The notes under the pieces are model-generated. The model was not told the origin of the DNA. It was given only the letters and a program-made list of their open reading frames with translations, and made no database searches. A DNA stretch of 64,000 bases from Myroides sp. N17-2 (lineage in GTDB: Bacteria > Bacteroidota > Bacteroidia > Flavobacteriales > Flavobacteriaceae). Shown here piece after piece: positions 1-9,692 of this stretch; within the stretch, counting starts at the first letter, position 1; every line of letters begins with the position of its first letter. A program made the translations under genes and the position numbers. The DNA lies in the NCBI RefSeq assembly GCF_002286775.1, contig NZ_NSGJ01000001.1, positions 186,001 through 250,000 of the forward strand, read 5' to 3'.

Positions 1-1934
1 AAATAAGAAGAAGCATCACGTCTAATACTTGCGTTAACGAAATATTTATTATTATATCCGTAGTTAAGTTTAGCAAAATATCCTTCTAATACATATTTAT
101 CTTGTCCACCTTCTGCAGTTTTAAGTACAGCTCCATGGTTGATAAATGGGCTATCAGGAAGTAACATATTAGTACGTTGTACATATAAGTTATCTTTAGT
201 ACGATGCATAGTCTCATGTCCTAATAAGATATCTACTGAATGTTGACCGAACCATTTGTTATAGTTTAATAACTGTTGATTAGTCACAGCAAACATTTTA
301 CTATCTCTTTGATTAGCACGCCCATTAACTCCTACACCTGAACCATAAGTAGGGTTCATAGTATAACGTAAAACATCATTTTGGAAGTCAGCAGAGATTA
401 CATACTTAAATGTTAATCCAGCAGCTAATTTAACATCTAAAAATGCAGATCCAAATAATTGATCAGATACCGTTTTTCTGTAATCATTTAATCCTTGAGC
501 ATATGGATTAGAGTTTGCACCATAAGGTCTAACATTAGGAGCAAATTTACCAGAACCATCATCATAAATAGCACCTCCATTAGCATCTCTCATAATACTA
601 CCATTAGCATCGTAAGCATGTACTGGGTAAATAGGAGCGATTCTAGAAGACCAGAAGAATGGGTTAGAATAAGAAGTATTATTACCTCTAATATAATCTC
701 CTCCTAGTGGGTTTTTATTTTCAATATGAGCATAATTCACACTAGCACCAAGTTTAAATGTCTCGTTAATACGAGTATTTACATTTAATCTTCCTGTAGT
801 TTTCTCATAGTTATTTGTAGCTACGATACCTTCATTCTTATCATGTCCTAAAGACAATAAGAAAGTAGTATTATCTGTACCACCAGAAACACTGATACTG
901 TTTTGAGTGAATAACCCATCTCTAAACATGTAGTCATCATATAACTCATGATACATTAACTCCGCATTAGGGTTAATACGTCCAGTAGTAGGATCTATTA
1001 ATTGCGCATTTGGCACATTATAAATATTATATCCTAAACTCTTAATTAAGTTATTTGACGCATAACTAGATGCTGCTTCTAATCCCATTGCATCCGCTGG
1101 ATTTTTTGGGAACATAGAAGAGTTACGTAATGCACCATAGTAAGATTCGTAGTATTTAGAAGGGCTACTCATCTTATCATAATCTTGGAAATTAGCACTC
1201 GCTATACCTACTTTAGTATCAACAGATACTCTAGTTTTTCCAGCTTGCCCTTTTTTAGAAGTAACGATGATAACACCATTTGCTCCTCTATTCCCATATA
1301 AAGCTGCTGCAGAAGCATCTTTTAAGAAAGAGATAGACTCAATATCAGCATTATTAATTGACGCTAATGTACCATTAAAAGGAACACCATCTACTACGAT
1401 TAACGGCTCAGAACTAGCAGAAATTGATCCTACACCTCTAAAACGAATAGTAGCTCCATCACCAGGCGCACCACTGTTATTAGAAATCTGAACCCCAGCT
1501 ACTTTTCCTACTAACCCTTGAGTTACATCAGCAGCTGCTACATCTCTTACTTGTTTGCTATCAACTACCGCGATAGAACCAGCAATAGAAGTTTTACTTT
1601 GTGTACCATAAGCTGTTACTACTACCTCTTCTAGCATAGAATCTTCTGCTTCTAATGCTACGTTATAGTTACCTGCTGTAGATACTTTATATTCTTTATC
1701 GTTCATACCGATGAAAGAGTATACTAATACGTCTCCTGGTTTAACTTTTAAAGAATACTTTCCATCTAGATCTGTTTGAGTTCCCTCTTGAGTTCCTTTA
1801 ATTACCACAGATACCCCTGGTAATGGAAGTCCTCCTTCAGATACTACACCAGATAGAGTCTTATCTTGTGCAAAAGAAGTTTGCACAGCTAGCCCTGCTA
1901 CCAGAGCCAAAGTCCATCTTAACTTAGAAATCAT
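1..1934 (-). CDS. SusC/RagA-family TonB-linked outer membrane receptor, 3' part cut off by the window edge
   Basis: Outer membrane TonB-dependent transporter subunit of the SusC/RagA type, which normally imports glycans or peptides together with a SusD lipoprotein. The start MISKLRWTLALVAGLAVQ gives a signal peptide ending near TSFAQ. It is followed by a carboxypeptidase-D-like domain (about residues 24-100), a TonB-box-like stretch EEVVVTAYG, and a plug domain with the typical VRDVAAADV and GANGVIIVTSKKGQ motifs. The barrel then continues off the left edge after about 645 codons, so the usual 1000-residue length cannot be checked. A SusD gene would be expected further left and is not visible. 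A TAGATTTG -7-like element lies 25-32 bases before the start. The substrate cannot be inferred. Confidence 0.93.
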   Translation of the reverse strand, partial: MISKLRWTLALVAGLAVQTSFAQDKTLSGVVSEGGLPLPGVSVVIKGTQEGTQTDLDGKYSLKVKPGDVLVYSFIGMNDKEYKVSTAGNYNVALEAEDSMLEEVVVTAYGTQSKTSIAGSIAVVDSKQVRDVAAADVTQGLVGKVAGVQISNNSGAPGDGATIRFRGVGSISASSEPLIVVDGVPFNGTLASINNADIESISFLKDASAAALYGNRGANGVIIVTSKKGQAGKTRVSVDTKVGIASANFQDYDKMSSPSKYYESYYGALRNSSMFPKNPADAMGLEAASSYASNNLIKSLGYNIYNVPNAQLIDPTTGRINPNAELMYHELYDDYMFRDGLFTQNSISVSGGTDNTTFLLSLGHDKNEGIVATNNYEKTTGRLNVNTRINETFKLGASVNYAHIENKNPLGGDYIRGNNTSYSNPFFWSSRIAPIYPVHAYDANGSIMRDANGGAIYDDGSGKFAPNVRPYGANSNPYAQGLNDYRKTVSDQLFGSAFLDVKLAAGLTFKYVISADFQNDVLRYTMNPTYGSGVGVNGRANQRDSKMFAVTNQQLLNYNKWFGQHSVDILLGHETMHRTKDNLYVQRTNMLLPDSPFINHGAVLKTAEGGQDKYVLEGYFAKLNYGYNNKYFVNASIRRDASSY

Positions 1935-2340
1935 TATTAAATTGAATTAGTTAGTTCACAAATCTAAAAAAGTAATTAGATAACCTAACCTACTGCACCA
2001 TTATTAACTATACTAACAAAACATATTCTTAACATTATAAATTATAATTACAAAATATAATCAAAAATTAAATTATATGTAATTTACAAAATCAAATACA
2101 AAACATAAACTACAAGACAAATCATTGAATATACTAACAAAAACAAAAACACAAACTATTTTTTAACAACACAACACCTATACAAACTAGATTCCACAAG
2201 AGTTTGCAAAAATCACTGCCAAAAAAAAGCATTGTTTTTAACAAAACATTGAACCTTATCACATCAATATTATGATAACATTACCTTACTTATAAACAAT
2301 ATAAATACTTACTTTTGTATAATAACAAAGTTTACTTTAT
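1935..2340. promoter_or_regulatory. AT-rich divergent intergenic region with two -7-like elements
   Basis: This gap separates the leftward SusC-like gene from rightward rnhB. On the minus strand TAGATTTG (plus positions 1959-1966) fits the flavobacterial -7 consensus TAnnTTTG, with only a TTA at the expected upstream position. On the plus strand TACTTTTG at 2310-2317 fits the same consensus 24 bases before rnhB, again with a weak upstream element. I see no further gene or repeat in the stretch, which is strongly A-rich. Confidence 0.45.
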
Positions 2341-2940
2341 ATGTTACTACCTAACTATTCTACACATATTCTTGAAGCCGGAACAGATGAAGCTGGCAGA
2401 GGCTGTATTGCAGGCCCTGTAACAGCTGCTGCAGTAATCCTTCCTCAAGGTTTTCTAAATGAAGAAATAAACGACTCTAAACAAATAACAGCCAAAACTA
2501 GATATAAACTTAGAGAATTAATAGAAGAGAATGCTTTAACCTATAAAGTAACACACTTGCATGAGGATGTTATCGAAGAACTAAATATCCTACACGCTTC
2601 GATTAAAGCAATGACGTTATCTGTACTAGAGCTTGATCCTAAACCAGAATTCCTAATTATCGATGGTAACCGCTTCACTCCTATCCCTGACTTACTTCAT
2701 CAGTGTATTGTCAAAGGAGATACCAAATATCTTAGCTTAGCCGCTGCTTCTATCTTAGCCAAAACGTACAGAGATGACTATATGGATAAGATACACGAAG
2801 AATTCCCCATGTATAACTGGAAAAAAAACAAAGGATATCCAACAAAGGAACATAGAGAAGCTATTGTTAAACACGGTCCATGTAAATATCATAGAATGTC
2901 GTTTAAACTATTGCCAGATCAGCTAAAGCTAGAACTGTAA
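2341..2940 (+). CDS. rnhB: Ribonuclease HII
   Basis: Cytoplasmic endonuclease that cuts the RNA strand of RNA-DNA hybrids and removes misincorporated ribonucleotides. The 199 residues match the family length. The DEAGRG motif (residues about 17-22) supplies the first acidic residues, IIDGN the next, and [15 protein letters not shown] the conserved helix with the last acidic residue. The end has the typical [12 protein letters not shown] and [11 protein letters not shown] motifs. It is monocistronic, with its own putative promoter and a strong terminator at 2961-2990. Confidence 0.97.
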   Translation: MLLPNYSTHILEAGTDEAGRGCIAGPVTAAAVILPQGFLNEEINDSKQITAKTRYKLRELIEENALTYKVTHLHEDVIEELNILHASIKAMTLSVLELDPKPEFLIIDGNRFTPIPDLLHQCIVKGDTKYLSLAAASILAKTYRDDYMDKIHEEFPMYNWKKNKGYPTKEHREAIVKHGPCKYHRMSFKLLPDQLKLEL

Positions 2941-2960
2941 TTAGAATTCACCCTATACGA

Positions 2961-2990
2961 ACAGGAACTCAATGAGTTCCTGTTTTTTTT
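2961..2990 (+). terminator. Rho-independent terminator of rnhB
   Basis: An inverted repeat with arms CAGGAACT and AGTTCCTG is followed by an uninterrupted run of T, starting 20 bases after the rnhB stop codon. Confidence 0.85.
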
Positions 2991-3016
2991 TGCTATATAC
3001 TTCCACATGCTCAGTA

Positions 3017-3109
3017 TATGATACCAATATGATAGGCTAGTGATAGGCAGTTTTATAGTACTTTTAAGCCGACCACATGCCTATCATATGCCGACCACAA
3101 GCCGACCAC
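3017..3109. repeat. Degenerate direct repeats with exact 11-bp period (locus 1)
   Basis: TATGATA occurs at 3017 and 3028 and AGTGATA at 3039, each 11 bases apart. Then GCCGACCAC occurs at 3068, 3090 and 3101, with the variant GCCTATCAT at 3079, again in 11-base steps. The stretch lies between the rnhB terminator and the hemL terminator, outside both genes. The same 11-bp architecture with different sequence appears near 19440 and 39401. Confidence 0.75.
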
Positions 3110-3140
3110 CCAAATTCCAGAACAAAAAACACCATATAAA

Positions 3141-3174
3141 AAGGGCTGTTTCTACATAAGCAGAAACAGCCCTT
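3141..3174 (-). terminator. Terminator of the hemL operon
   Basis: A perfect 13-bp inverted repeat (AAGGGCTGTTTCT and its complement) with an 8-base loop lies 27 bases past the hemL stop. On the minus strand it is followed by a short T-rich stretch. Confidence 0.8.
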
Positions 3175-3200
3175 AATCATAAATATCTTTAATTTTTTAC

Positions 3201-4484
3201 TTATAAAGCAAATATCTTGTTCACAGCATTAATCGTGTGATCTAAATCTTCATAAGTCAGTGCATCTGTGATAAACCAAGTCTCATATGATGAAGGTGCA
3301 ATATATACTCCCTCAGCTAATAGCCCATGGAAGAACTTCTTAAATGTATCATTATTACCATACCCAGCAGTATCAAAATCCACAACTTCTCTCTCATCAA
3401 AGAATACAGAAATCATAGATCCTACTCTATTAATGGTATAAGCCACATTATTATCACTTAATACTTTTCTAATTCCTTTCTCTAAGTAGGCTGTTTTTTC
3501 CTCAAGGCGGTTAAACAACTCTGCATCTTTATTAATCTCTTGTAGCATAGTTAGACCTGCTGCCATCGCTAGAGGATTTCCTGATAATGTTCCTGCTTGG
3601 TAAACTGGCCCTACAGGAGCAAGGTAATTCATAATGTCATTACGAGCAGCAAATGCTCCTACTGGCAAACCTCCTCCGATAACTTTACCAAATGTAACGA
3701 TATCGGCATTTACCCCAAATAACTCCTGTGCTCCACCTTTAGCAAGACGAAATCCAGTCATTACCTCATCGAATATTAATAGCGTGCCATGTGTATCACA
3801 TAATGCTCTTAATCCTTCTAAAAATCCTTTAGCAGGAGGTACACACCCCATATTACCAGCGACTGGCTCTACGATGATAGCAGCTACTTCTCCTTTATTT
3901 GCTTCTAAGATAGACGCTACATTAGCTAAATCATTATAAGTAGCTAATAAAGTATCTTTAGCTGTACCTGCTGTTACACCAGGGCTATTCGGAGATCCGA
4001 AAGTTACAGCTCCACTACCTGCAGAAATCAAGAATGAATCTGAGTGTCCGTGGTAACATCCTTTAAACTTAATTATCTTCTCTCTATCTGTATATCCACG
4101 AGCTAAACGTACCGCACTCATACATGCCTCAGTACCTGAATTTACAAAGCGAATTTTATCTATATTTGGAACCATAGATACAGCTAACTCAGCTATCTGT
4201 GTCTCTATCTCTGTTGGCATACCAAAAGAAGTTCCTAGTTTTGCTTTTTCGATTACTGCATTAACTACTGGTTCATATGCATGCCCTAAGATCATTGGTC
4301 CCCATGAGTTAATATAGTCTATTAGTCTATTGCCATCCTCATCATATAAATATGCTCCTTTAGCTTCCTTAACGAAGATAGGAGTTCCTCCGACAGATTT
4401 AAAAGCACGTACAGGAGAATTCACTCCACCAGGTATTACTTTCTCAGCTTCTGCAAAAAGCTTACTACTTCTTTGGTATAACAT
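3201..4484 (-). CDS. hemL: Glutamate-1-semialdehyde 2,1-aminomutase
   Basis: PLP enzyme of the C5 tetrapyrrole pathway that converts glutamate-1-semialdehyde to 5-aminolevulinate in the cytoplasm. The 427 residues match the family. Typical blocks are [11 protein letters not shown] near the start, [17 protein letters not shown] and CYHGHSD for cofactor and substrate binding, [11 protein letters not shown], and [14 protein letters not shown] containing the PLP-binding lysine. It is the last gene of a leftward set and starts 1 base after the stop of the glucosaminidase gene, so the two are probably translated from one transcript. Confidence 0.98.
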   Translation of the reverse strand: MLYQRSSKLFAEAEKVIPGGVNSPVRAFKSVGGTPIFVKEAKGAYLYDEDGNRLIDYINSWGPMILGHAYEPVVNAVIEKAKLGTSFGMPTEIETQIAELAVSMVPNIDKIRFVNSGTEACMSAVRLARGYTDREKIIKFKGCYHGHSDSFLISAGSGAVTFGSPNSPGVTAGTAKDTLLATYNDLANVASILEANKGEVAAIIVEPVAGNMGCVPPAKGFLEGLRALCDTHGTLLIFDEVMTGFRLAKGGAQELFGVNADIVTFGKVIGGGLPVGAFAARNDIMNYLAPVGPVYQAGTLSGNPLAMAAGLTMLQEINKDAELFNRLEEKTAYLEKGIRKVLSDNNVAYTINRVGSMISVFFDEREVVDFDTAGYGNNDTFKKFFHGLLAEGVYIAPSSYETWFITDALTYEDLDHTINAVNKIFAL

Positions 4485-4485
4485 A

Positions 4486-5469
4486 TTATTTAATTTTTAA
4501 AGTTTGTCCTATTGATATTGTGTTATTTGTCAATTTATTCATCTTCTGTAATTGTTCTACAGTTAGATTATATCTCTTTGATATATTATACAGCGTGTCA
4601 CCTTTAGCTACTATATGTACTGCTTCTTTCTTTTTTGAAGTAGTCGTAGTATTTTTAGAAGAAGATTTGTTATTAGATGTACTGGCTACACTAGTAGACT
4701 CTGTATAAGTAGGAGTTGTTCTAGGTCTTGGCCCAGTAGACTTCTTATTTAATACTTGAGCATCATACTCATATAACTGATAGCGCTCTATCAAACTAAT
4801 CAATTTATCTGCATATTTAGGATCTGTGGCATACCCAGCATTCTTAAGTCCTCTAGCCCAGCCTTCATAATCATCCTTATCTAGTAGAAACAAATCACTA
4901 TATCTCCCACGATTAGTCAAAAAAAGTGAATGATCATTATAAGATTCTTCTACTGTATTATACTTTCTAAAGCATTCATCTGGAGCATCATCAGTATGAC
5001 GTACAGATTCTCCATCCCAATTCTGATGACATTTAATACCGAAGTGGTTATTGGCGTTTCTACTTAATGTACCTTGTCCAGAACCTGATTCTAATACCCC
5101 TTGAGCCAACTTTATACTAGCAGGGATACCGTGAGTCGACATATTCTCCCTAGCTGTCCCTTCATACTTAAGGATATATTCGCGTATGTTATCACTTGTC
5201 ACACTTAGTCTTGATGTCGCTTCTAAGACCTCGCTGTCATTTCTCTTCTTTTCTACTTTCTTCTCGACTTTCTTTTTATCAGCTTCAGTTTTTTGCTGTT
5301 GTGATCGATATTCAGATTTAGAGACCAATTCTTTCTCTTTTACTTTAGTCCCAGTAGGTGCGGGGTATCTACTAGTTGTTAAAGCCTTGCTCTTAGGCAT
5401 TGGAGGTTTCTTGCTAGCACAGCTAACAACGAACATAATACAAACAAAAAAAATGACTCTTTTAAACAT
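4486..5469 (-). CDS. Glucosaminidase-domain lipoprotein with C-terminal LysM
   Basis: Predicted exported peptidoglycan hydrolase of the glucosaminidase (GH73/Bax-like) superfamily. The N-terminus [17 protein letters not shown] is a lipoprotein signal with Cys17 as the likely lipidated residue. A charged Lys/Glu-rich linker (about 45-85) precedes the catalytic domain (about 95-245), where [13 protein letters not shown] holds the probable catalytic Glu127 and later [12 protein letters not shown] is typical of the family. A Ser/Thr-rich linker follows, and one LysM (about 283-327) should bind the wall. It sits between the PLP enzyme gene and hemL with gaps of 9 bases and 1 base. The cleaved bond is inferred from family only. 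Confidence 0.9.
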   Translation of the reverse strand: MFKRVIFFVCIMFVVSCASKKPPMPKSKALTTSRYPAPTGTKVKEKELVSKSEYRSQQQKTEADKKKVEKKVEKKRNDSEVLEATSRLSVTSDNIREYILKYEGTARENMSTHGIPASIKLAQGVLESGSGQGTLSRNANNHFGIKCHQNWDGESVRHTDDAPDECFRKYNTVEESYNDHSLFLTNRGRYSDLFLLDKDDYEGWARGLKNAGYATDPKYADKLISLIERYQLYEYDAQVLNKKSTGPRPRTTPTYTESTSVASTSNNKSSSKNTTTTSKKKEAVHIVAKGDTLYNISKRYNLTVEQLQKMNKLTNNTISIGQTLKIK

Positions 5470-5478
5470 AAATCGATA

Positions 5479-6360
5479 TTACTTAATTTTAATCTTCTCA
5501 TTCCAACCTTGTAGTCCTCCTGTGTGGATTACAAGTATTTTACTTCCTTCTTTAAACTTCCCTTTCTTTATTTCTTCCATTAATCCATACATCATCTTGC
5601 CATTATAAATAGGGTCAAACAGCACTCCTGTCTGATTATATAGCTCCCTTAAAAAAGATAGCAACTCTTCATTATACTTCGCATATCCTCCAAAGTGATA
5701 CTCTAAAACCAATTCCCAATTACTCTTAGTGGCAAATTTACGAATATCCTCATATAGAAAATCACCTTTTAGAGCAGGAAAGCCAATAATTGTCTGATTA
5801 TCGAAAGAACTGTTTATTATACCTGCTATAGTTCCACCTGTTCCTACAGCTGTACACACATAGTCAAACACCTCATCATTCTGTTTCAGTATTTCCTCAG
5901 TACCTCTGACAGCCTCTTCATTTGTTCCGCCTTCAGGCACAAGATAAAACTCACCATATTTAGATTCTAAACGTTCGATAATCTCAGGTGTAGCTTTTAA
6001 TCGGTAGTCGGTTCTACTTAGAAAGCCTAATGTCATTCCATCTTCCACGGCTTTAGTCAGTGTCTCATTTCCTACGTAATTATCTTCTAATTCATCTCCT
6101 CTGATAATGCCAATAGTCTCTATTCCACATATACGTCCAGCAGCTGCCGTAGCCGCTATGTGATTAGAATATGCTCCTCCGAAAGTCAATAGTTTACTAT
6201 ATCCTAACTCTTGAGCTTTTAAAATATTGTACTTAAGCTTTCTAAACTTATTACCTGATACTTCATTGTGCAACAGATCTTCTCTCTTCACAAAAACAGT
6301 TATACCATTGGGCAAATCTAATTTTAATTGCTCATTATACACATTCTCGTTCTCAAACAT
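5479..6360 (-). CDS. PLP-dependent ACC deaminase / D-cysteine desulfhydrase family protein
   Basis: Fold-type II PLP enzyme related to 1-aminocyclopropane-1-carboxylate deaminase and D-cysteine desulfhydrase. The 293 residues contain SGNKFRKLKYN, where the lysine should form the Schiff base, the block FGGAYSNHIAATAAAG, a phosphate-binding CTAVGTGGTIAGI and a C-terminal IHTGGLQG. It is somewhat shorter than characterised members at about 330 residues. The substrate cannot be decided from sequence; D-cysteine desulfhydrase is a reasonable guess for a free-living bacterium. Its start codon overlaps the stop of the upstream small gene by one base. Confidence 0.85.
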   Translation of the reverse strand: MFENENVYNEQLKLDLPNGITVFVKREDLLHNEVSGNKFRKLKYNILKAQELGYSKLLTFGGAYSNHIAATAAAGRICGIETIGIIRGDELEDNYVGNETLTKAVEDGMTLGFLSRTDYRLKATPEIIERLESKYGEFYLVPEGGTNEEAVRGTEEILKQNDEVFDYVCTAVGTGGTIAGIINSSFDNQTIIGFPALKGDFLYEDIRKFATKSNWELVLEYHFGGYAKYNEELLSFLRELYNQTGVLFDPIYNGKMMYGLMEEIKKGKFKEGSKILVIHTGGLQGWNEKIKIK

Positions 6361-6686
6361 TATGTATTATTTCTTAAGAATGAATAAATCTTCCTTGTCT
6401 TCAAATATGTTAGATTGTGTTCATTACTATAGGCTTCTACTTCAAACAAAATATGCTTATAAGCTTCCTTAGTATTCTTAGTCAATATGAAATGTCTCAT
6501 AAAATCAATCACATACCAAACGTAAAAAAACACTATCAATAATTCTAATTGTTGGCGCAAATGTATACGTTCATGATTAACTAAATAAACATTCTTCTTA
6601 CAATCCTCTGATTTTAAAAGAATAAACGGAAAAAGAGTAATTCCCTCAAATCCCTTAGGCACTAAATATTTACAAATAATCACCAT
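6360..6686 (-). CDS. Small membrane-associated protein with an HExxH motif
   Basis: I do not recognise a named family. The 108 residues carry HERIH at 38-42, the zinc-binding core of many metallopeptidases, followed at once by RQQLELLIVFFYVWYVIDF, which could be a membrane helix. A possible third ligand lies in FEVEAYSNE (Glu82 or Glu84), about 40 residues later. This order resembles the core of M48/M56-type membrane peptidases reduced to a minimum. The gene overlaps the next gene by one base, so it is very likely expressed with the PLP enzyme, glucosaminidase and hemL. Peptidase activity is an inference. Confidence 0.7.
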   Translation of the reverse strand: MVIICKYLVPKGFEGITLFPFILLKSEDCKKNVYLVNHERIHLRQQLELLIVFFYVWYVIDFMRHFILTKNTKEAYKHILFEVEAYSNEHNLTYLKTRKIYSFLRNNT

Positions 6687-6757
6687 ATTCTTTTTTAGAA
6701 CTTTTTAATAAAGGAGATATTAATTTTCTCCAAGTTTATTACTATCTTCCCATCTGT

Positions 6758-6817
6758 TTATTACACTCCGTGTAATAAATCAACAACTTAGCAAAAGTAC
6801 TTAATGATTTTTGCTAA
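6758..6817. promoter_or_regulatory. Two inverted repeats upstream of hutU, possible operators
   Basis: TTATTACAC-N3-GTGTAATAA at 6758-6778 is a perfect 9-bp palindrome, and TTAGCAAAA-N12-TTTTGCTAA at 6788-6817 is a second one. Both lie in the divergent gap between the HExxH gene and hutU, 50-110 bases before the hutU start. Neither is followed by a T-run on the plus strand, so a terminator role is unlikely. Binding proteins are unknown. Confidence 0.5.
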
Positions 6818-6866
6818 TTGTATAGTATTTAAATAAAAAATCAATAACAAACTAAAAAACACAAAC

Positions 6867-8855
6867 ATGACTTTTCAAGAACATATTTTACAAGGGATTC
6901 CCACTGTATTACCTCCTAAAAAGGAGTATGATCTTACTATTAATCACGCTCCTAAGCGAAAAGAAATATTGTCAGATGACGAGAAAATATTAGCTTTAAA
7001 AAATGCGTTGCGTTATTTTCCTAGTGAGAATCACAGTACACTTATCCCTGAGTTTAAAGAAGAACTTGAGAAGTATGGAAGAATATACATGTATCGCTTA
7101 CGTCCAGACTATAAGATGTATGCAAGATCGATAAATGAGTATCCTGGCCAATGTCAACAAGCTAAGGCCATCATGTTAATGATTCAAAACAACTTAGACT
7201 ATGCAGTAGCACAACACCCACATGAATTAATCACTTATGGTGGTAATGGAGCTGTATTCTCTAACTGGGCACAGTACTTACTAACGATGAAATACCTAGG
7301 AGAAATGACCGATGAGCAAACACTTGTAATGTACTCAGGTCACCCGATGGGTTTATTCCCTTCTCATAAGAATGCTCCACGTGTAGTAGTTACTAATGGA
7401 ATGATGATACCTAACTACTCTAAACCTGATGATTGGGAGAAATTTAATGCATTAGGTGTAACACAGTACGGTCAGATGACCGCAGGTAGTTATATGTATA
7501 TCGGCCCACAGGGTATCGTACATGGTACCACTATCACTGTGCTTAACGGAGGTCGTAAGATTTCTAAGAATGGAGAAGGTCTTGCTGGCAAATTATTCGT
7601 TACTTCAGGATTAGGAGGTATGAGTGGTGCTCAGCCCAAAGCTGGTAATATCGCTGGATGTATCACTGTCTGTGCAGAAGTAAATCCTAAAGCAGTACAC
7701 ACTAGACACTCTCAGGGATGGGTAGATGAAGTAGTGACGGATATGAACTCGTTAATTGCACGAGTTAGAAAAGCACAAGAAAATAAAGAAATAGTATCTA
7801 TCGCTTATCAAGGTAATGCTGTAGAGATATGGGAGGAGTTTGATAAAGCTGATTTATACATTGATTTAGGTTCTGATCAGACTTCATTACACAATCCTTG
7901 GGCTGGTGGATACTACCCAGTAGGTGTATCTTTTGAAGAAGCAAATGATCTAATGGCTAATAACCCTGTCAAATTTAAAGAATTAGTACAAGAATCTTTA
8001 AGACGTCAGGCTACAGCAATCAATAAACACACTGCTAAGGGAACATACTTCTTTGATTATGGTAATGCATTTTTATTAGAAGCATCACGTGCAGGTGCTG
8101 ATATTATGGCACCTAACGGTATAGACTTTAAATATCCTAGTTATGTACAAGATATTATGGGGCCTATGTGTTTTGACTATGGATTCGGACCATTTAGATG
8201 GGTATGTGCTTCTGGTAATCCAGAGGATCTAGCGAAAACAGATAAAATAGCGTGTGAAGTATTAGAAGAGATGATTAAGAACTCTCCTGTAGAAATACAA
8301 CAACAGATGGCTGATAATATTCGCTGGATAAAAGGTGCACAGGAGAACAAACTTGTCGTTGGTTCACAAGCGCGTATATTATATGCTGATGCTGAAGGCC
8401 GTATAAACATCGCTAGAGCATTTAACGATGCTATTAAAGCAGGAAAGATTGGGCCTGTCGTATTAGGTAGAGATCATCACGATGTATCAGGTACTGACTC
8501 ACCATACAGAGAAACTTCTAATATATATGATGGTTCTAAATTCACTGCAGATATGGCAATACACAATGTCATAGGTGACAGTTTTAGAGGTGCAACGTGG
8601 GTATCTATACACAATGGTGGCGGTGTAGGATGGGGAGAAGTGATTAATGGAGGTTTTGGCATGTTACTTGATGGTACTCTAGATGCACAGAAGAGACTAG
8701 AATCAATGCTCTTCTGGGATGTAAACAATGGTATAGCGAGAAGAAGTTGGGCTCGTAATGATGAAGCGATTTTCGCCATTAAAAGAGCAATGGAAGTAGA
8801 ACCTCTTTTAAAAGTAACTATACCAAACATAGTAGATGAAAACTTATTAAAATAA
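6867..8855 (+). CDS. hutU: Urocanate hydratase (long Bacteroidota form)
   Basis: Second enzyme of histidine degradation; it hydrates urocanate to 4-imidazolone-5-propanoate using tightly bound NAD+ as electrophile. The protein has 662 residues, about 100 more than the classic enzyme and like other Bacteroidota versions. Conserved stretches include YGGNGAVFSNWAQY, YSGHPMGLFP, GQMTAGSYMYIGPQGIVHGT, TSGLGGMSGAQPKA and HNGGGVGWGE. No hutH, hutI or hutG is next to it, so the rest of the pathway must lie elsewhere. A DUF4136 lipoprotein gene follows after 19 bases. The paired palindromes upstream suggest control by a repressor. Confidence 0.95.
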   Translation: MTFQEHILQGIPTVLPPKKEYDLTINHAPKRKEILSDDEKILALKNALRYFPSENHSTLIPEFKEELEKYGRIYMYRLRPDYKMYARSINEYPGQCQQAKAIMLMIQNNLDYAVAQHPHELITYGGNGAVFSNWAQYLLTMKYLGEMTDEQTLVMYSGHPMGLFPSHKNAPRVVVTNGMMIPNYSKPDDWEKFNALGVTQYGQMTAGSYMYIGPQGIVHGTTITVLNGGRKISKNGEGLAGKLFVTSGLGGMSGAQPKAGNIAGCITVCAEVNPKAVHTRHSQGWVDEVVTDMNSLIARVRKAQENKEIVSIAYQGNAVEIWEEFDKADLYIDLGSDQTSLHNPWAGGYYPVGVSFEEANDLMANNPVKFKELVQESLRRQATAINKHTAKGTYFFDYGNAFLLEASRAGADIMAPNGIDFKYPSYVQDIMGPMCFDYGFGPFRWVCASGNPEDLAKTDKIACEVLEEMIKNSPVEIQQQMADNIRWIKGAQENKLVVGSQARILYADAEGRINIARAFNDAIKAGKIGPVVLGRDHHDVSGTDSPYRETSNIYDGSKFTADMAIHNVIGDSFRGATWVSIHNGGGVGWGEVINGGFGMLLDGTLDAQKRLESMLFWDVNNGIARRSWARNDEAIFAIKRAMEVEPLLKVTIPNIVDENLLK

Positions 8856-8874
8856 CAATTAAAAAAGTAAACTC

Positions 8875-9432
8875 ATGAAGGCTATTAAATTATTACCATT
8901 AGCACTATTAATGTTATTCGTAACATCATGTAGTAGCGTCAGAGTAACAGCTGACTATGACAAAGCTGTTGACTTCAATCAATACAAAACATACGCTTTC
9001 TTTAAAGAAGGTATAGACCAAGCTCAGGTTAATGACTTAGACAAAAAGAGAATCTTAACAGCAATAGATAATAATCTAACAGCTAAAGGATTTACTAAGA
9101 CAGATAAAAACCCAGACTTCGTTATCAATATCTTTACGAAAGCGAAGCAACAAGTAAACGTAACAACGAATAATAATTTCTATTCTCCTTACGGATACTA
9201 CGGATGGGGATGGGGACCATACTGGGGACCTAATAATACAACAGTAACAACGTCTATCGAGGGTACTTTATACATCGATATTCTAGATACTAACAAGAAA
9301 GTATTAATTTGGCAAGGTATAGGTACTGGATATTTAGACAAATCTCCTAAACCTGAGAAGAAAGAACAACGTATCAATGACTTTATCGAAAAAGTCTTAG
9401 CGAAGTTCCCTCCTACTCTTGATAAGAAGTAA
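8875..9432 (+). CDS. DUF4136 lipoprotein
   Basis: Predicted lipoprotein of unknown function. MKAIKLLPLALLMLFVTSC is a lipoprotein signal with Cys19. The mature part has the DUF4136 pattern: VTADYDKAVDFNQYKTYAF near the start, then DKKRILTAIDNNLTAKGFTK and PDFVINIF. A Gly/Tyr/Trp-rich loop (YSPYGYYGWGWGPYWGP) lies in the middle, and GTLYIDILDTNKKVLIWQG follows. It follows hutU closely and ends at a strong terminator, so it is probably co-transcribed, but no link to histidine use is known to me. Confidence 0.88.
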   Translation: MKAIKLLPLALLMLFVTSCSSVRVTADYDKAVDFNQYKTYAFFKEGIDQAQVNDLDKKRILTAIDNNLTAKGFTKTDKNPDFVINIFTKAKQQVNVTTNNNFYSPYGYYGWGWGPYWGPNNTTVTTSIEGTLYIDILDTNKKVLIWQGIGTGYLDKSPKPEKKEQRINDFIEKVLAKFPPTLDKK

Positions 9433-9450
9433 TTAAGAAGATCTAAAAAG

Positions 9451-9485
9451 CAAAGGCTCGATTCTGATTGAATCGAGCCTTTGCG
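9451..9485 (+). terminator. Terminator after the DUF4136 gene
   Basis: A 13-bp perfect inverted repeat (CAAAGGCTCGATT and its complement, 7-base loop) lies 18 bases past the stop codon. The T-run after it is short. Confidence 0.75.
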
Positions 9486-9692
9486 TTTATCTGCTATTTC
9501 ATAAACAGTAAATATGGCTTATAAGGCATACCAAATATTGTATTCCTATCCCGCTAACAACCATTAAACATCACTTATTAACATACTTGTTGCAAAGAGC
9601 AGTTCTTTTAAAATTCCTACATTCCAAAAATAATCGCTGTTAATCACTAATACTTTTTGTTATATTTACAACAAACAATAACAATTTCATTT

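Noticed and set aside
3017..3109. CRISPR array
   Set aside because: Units are 7-9 bases at an 11-base period with no spacers of CRISPR length, and no cas genes are present.
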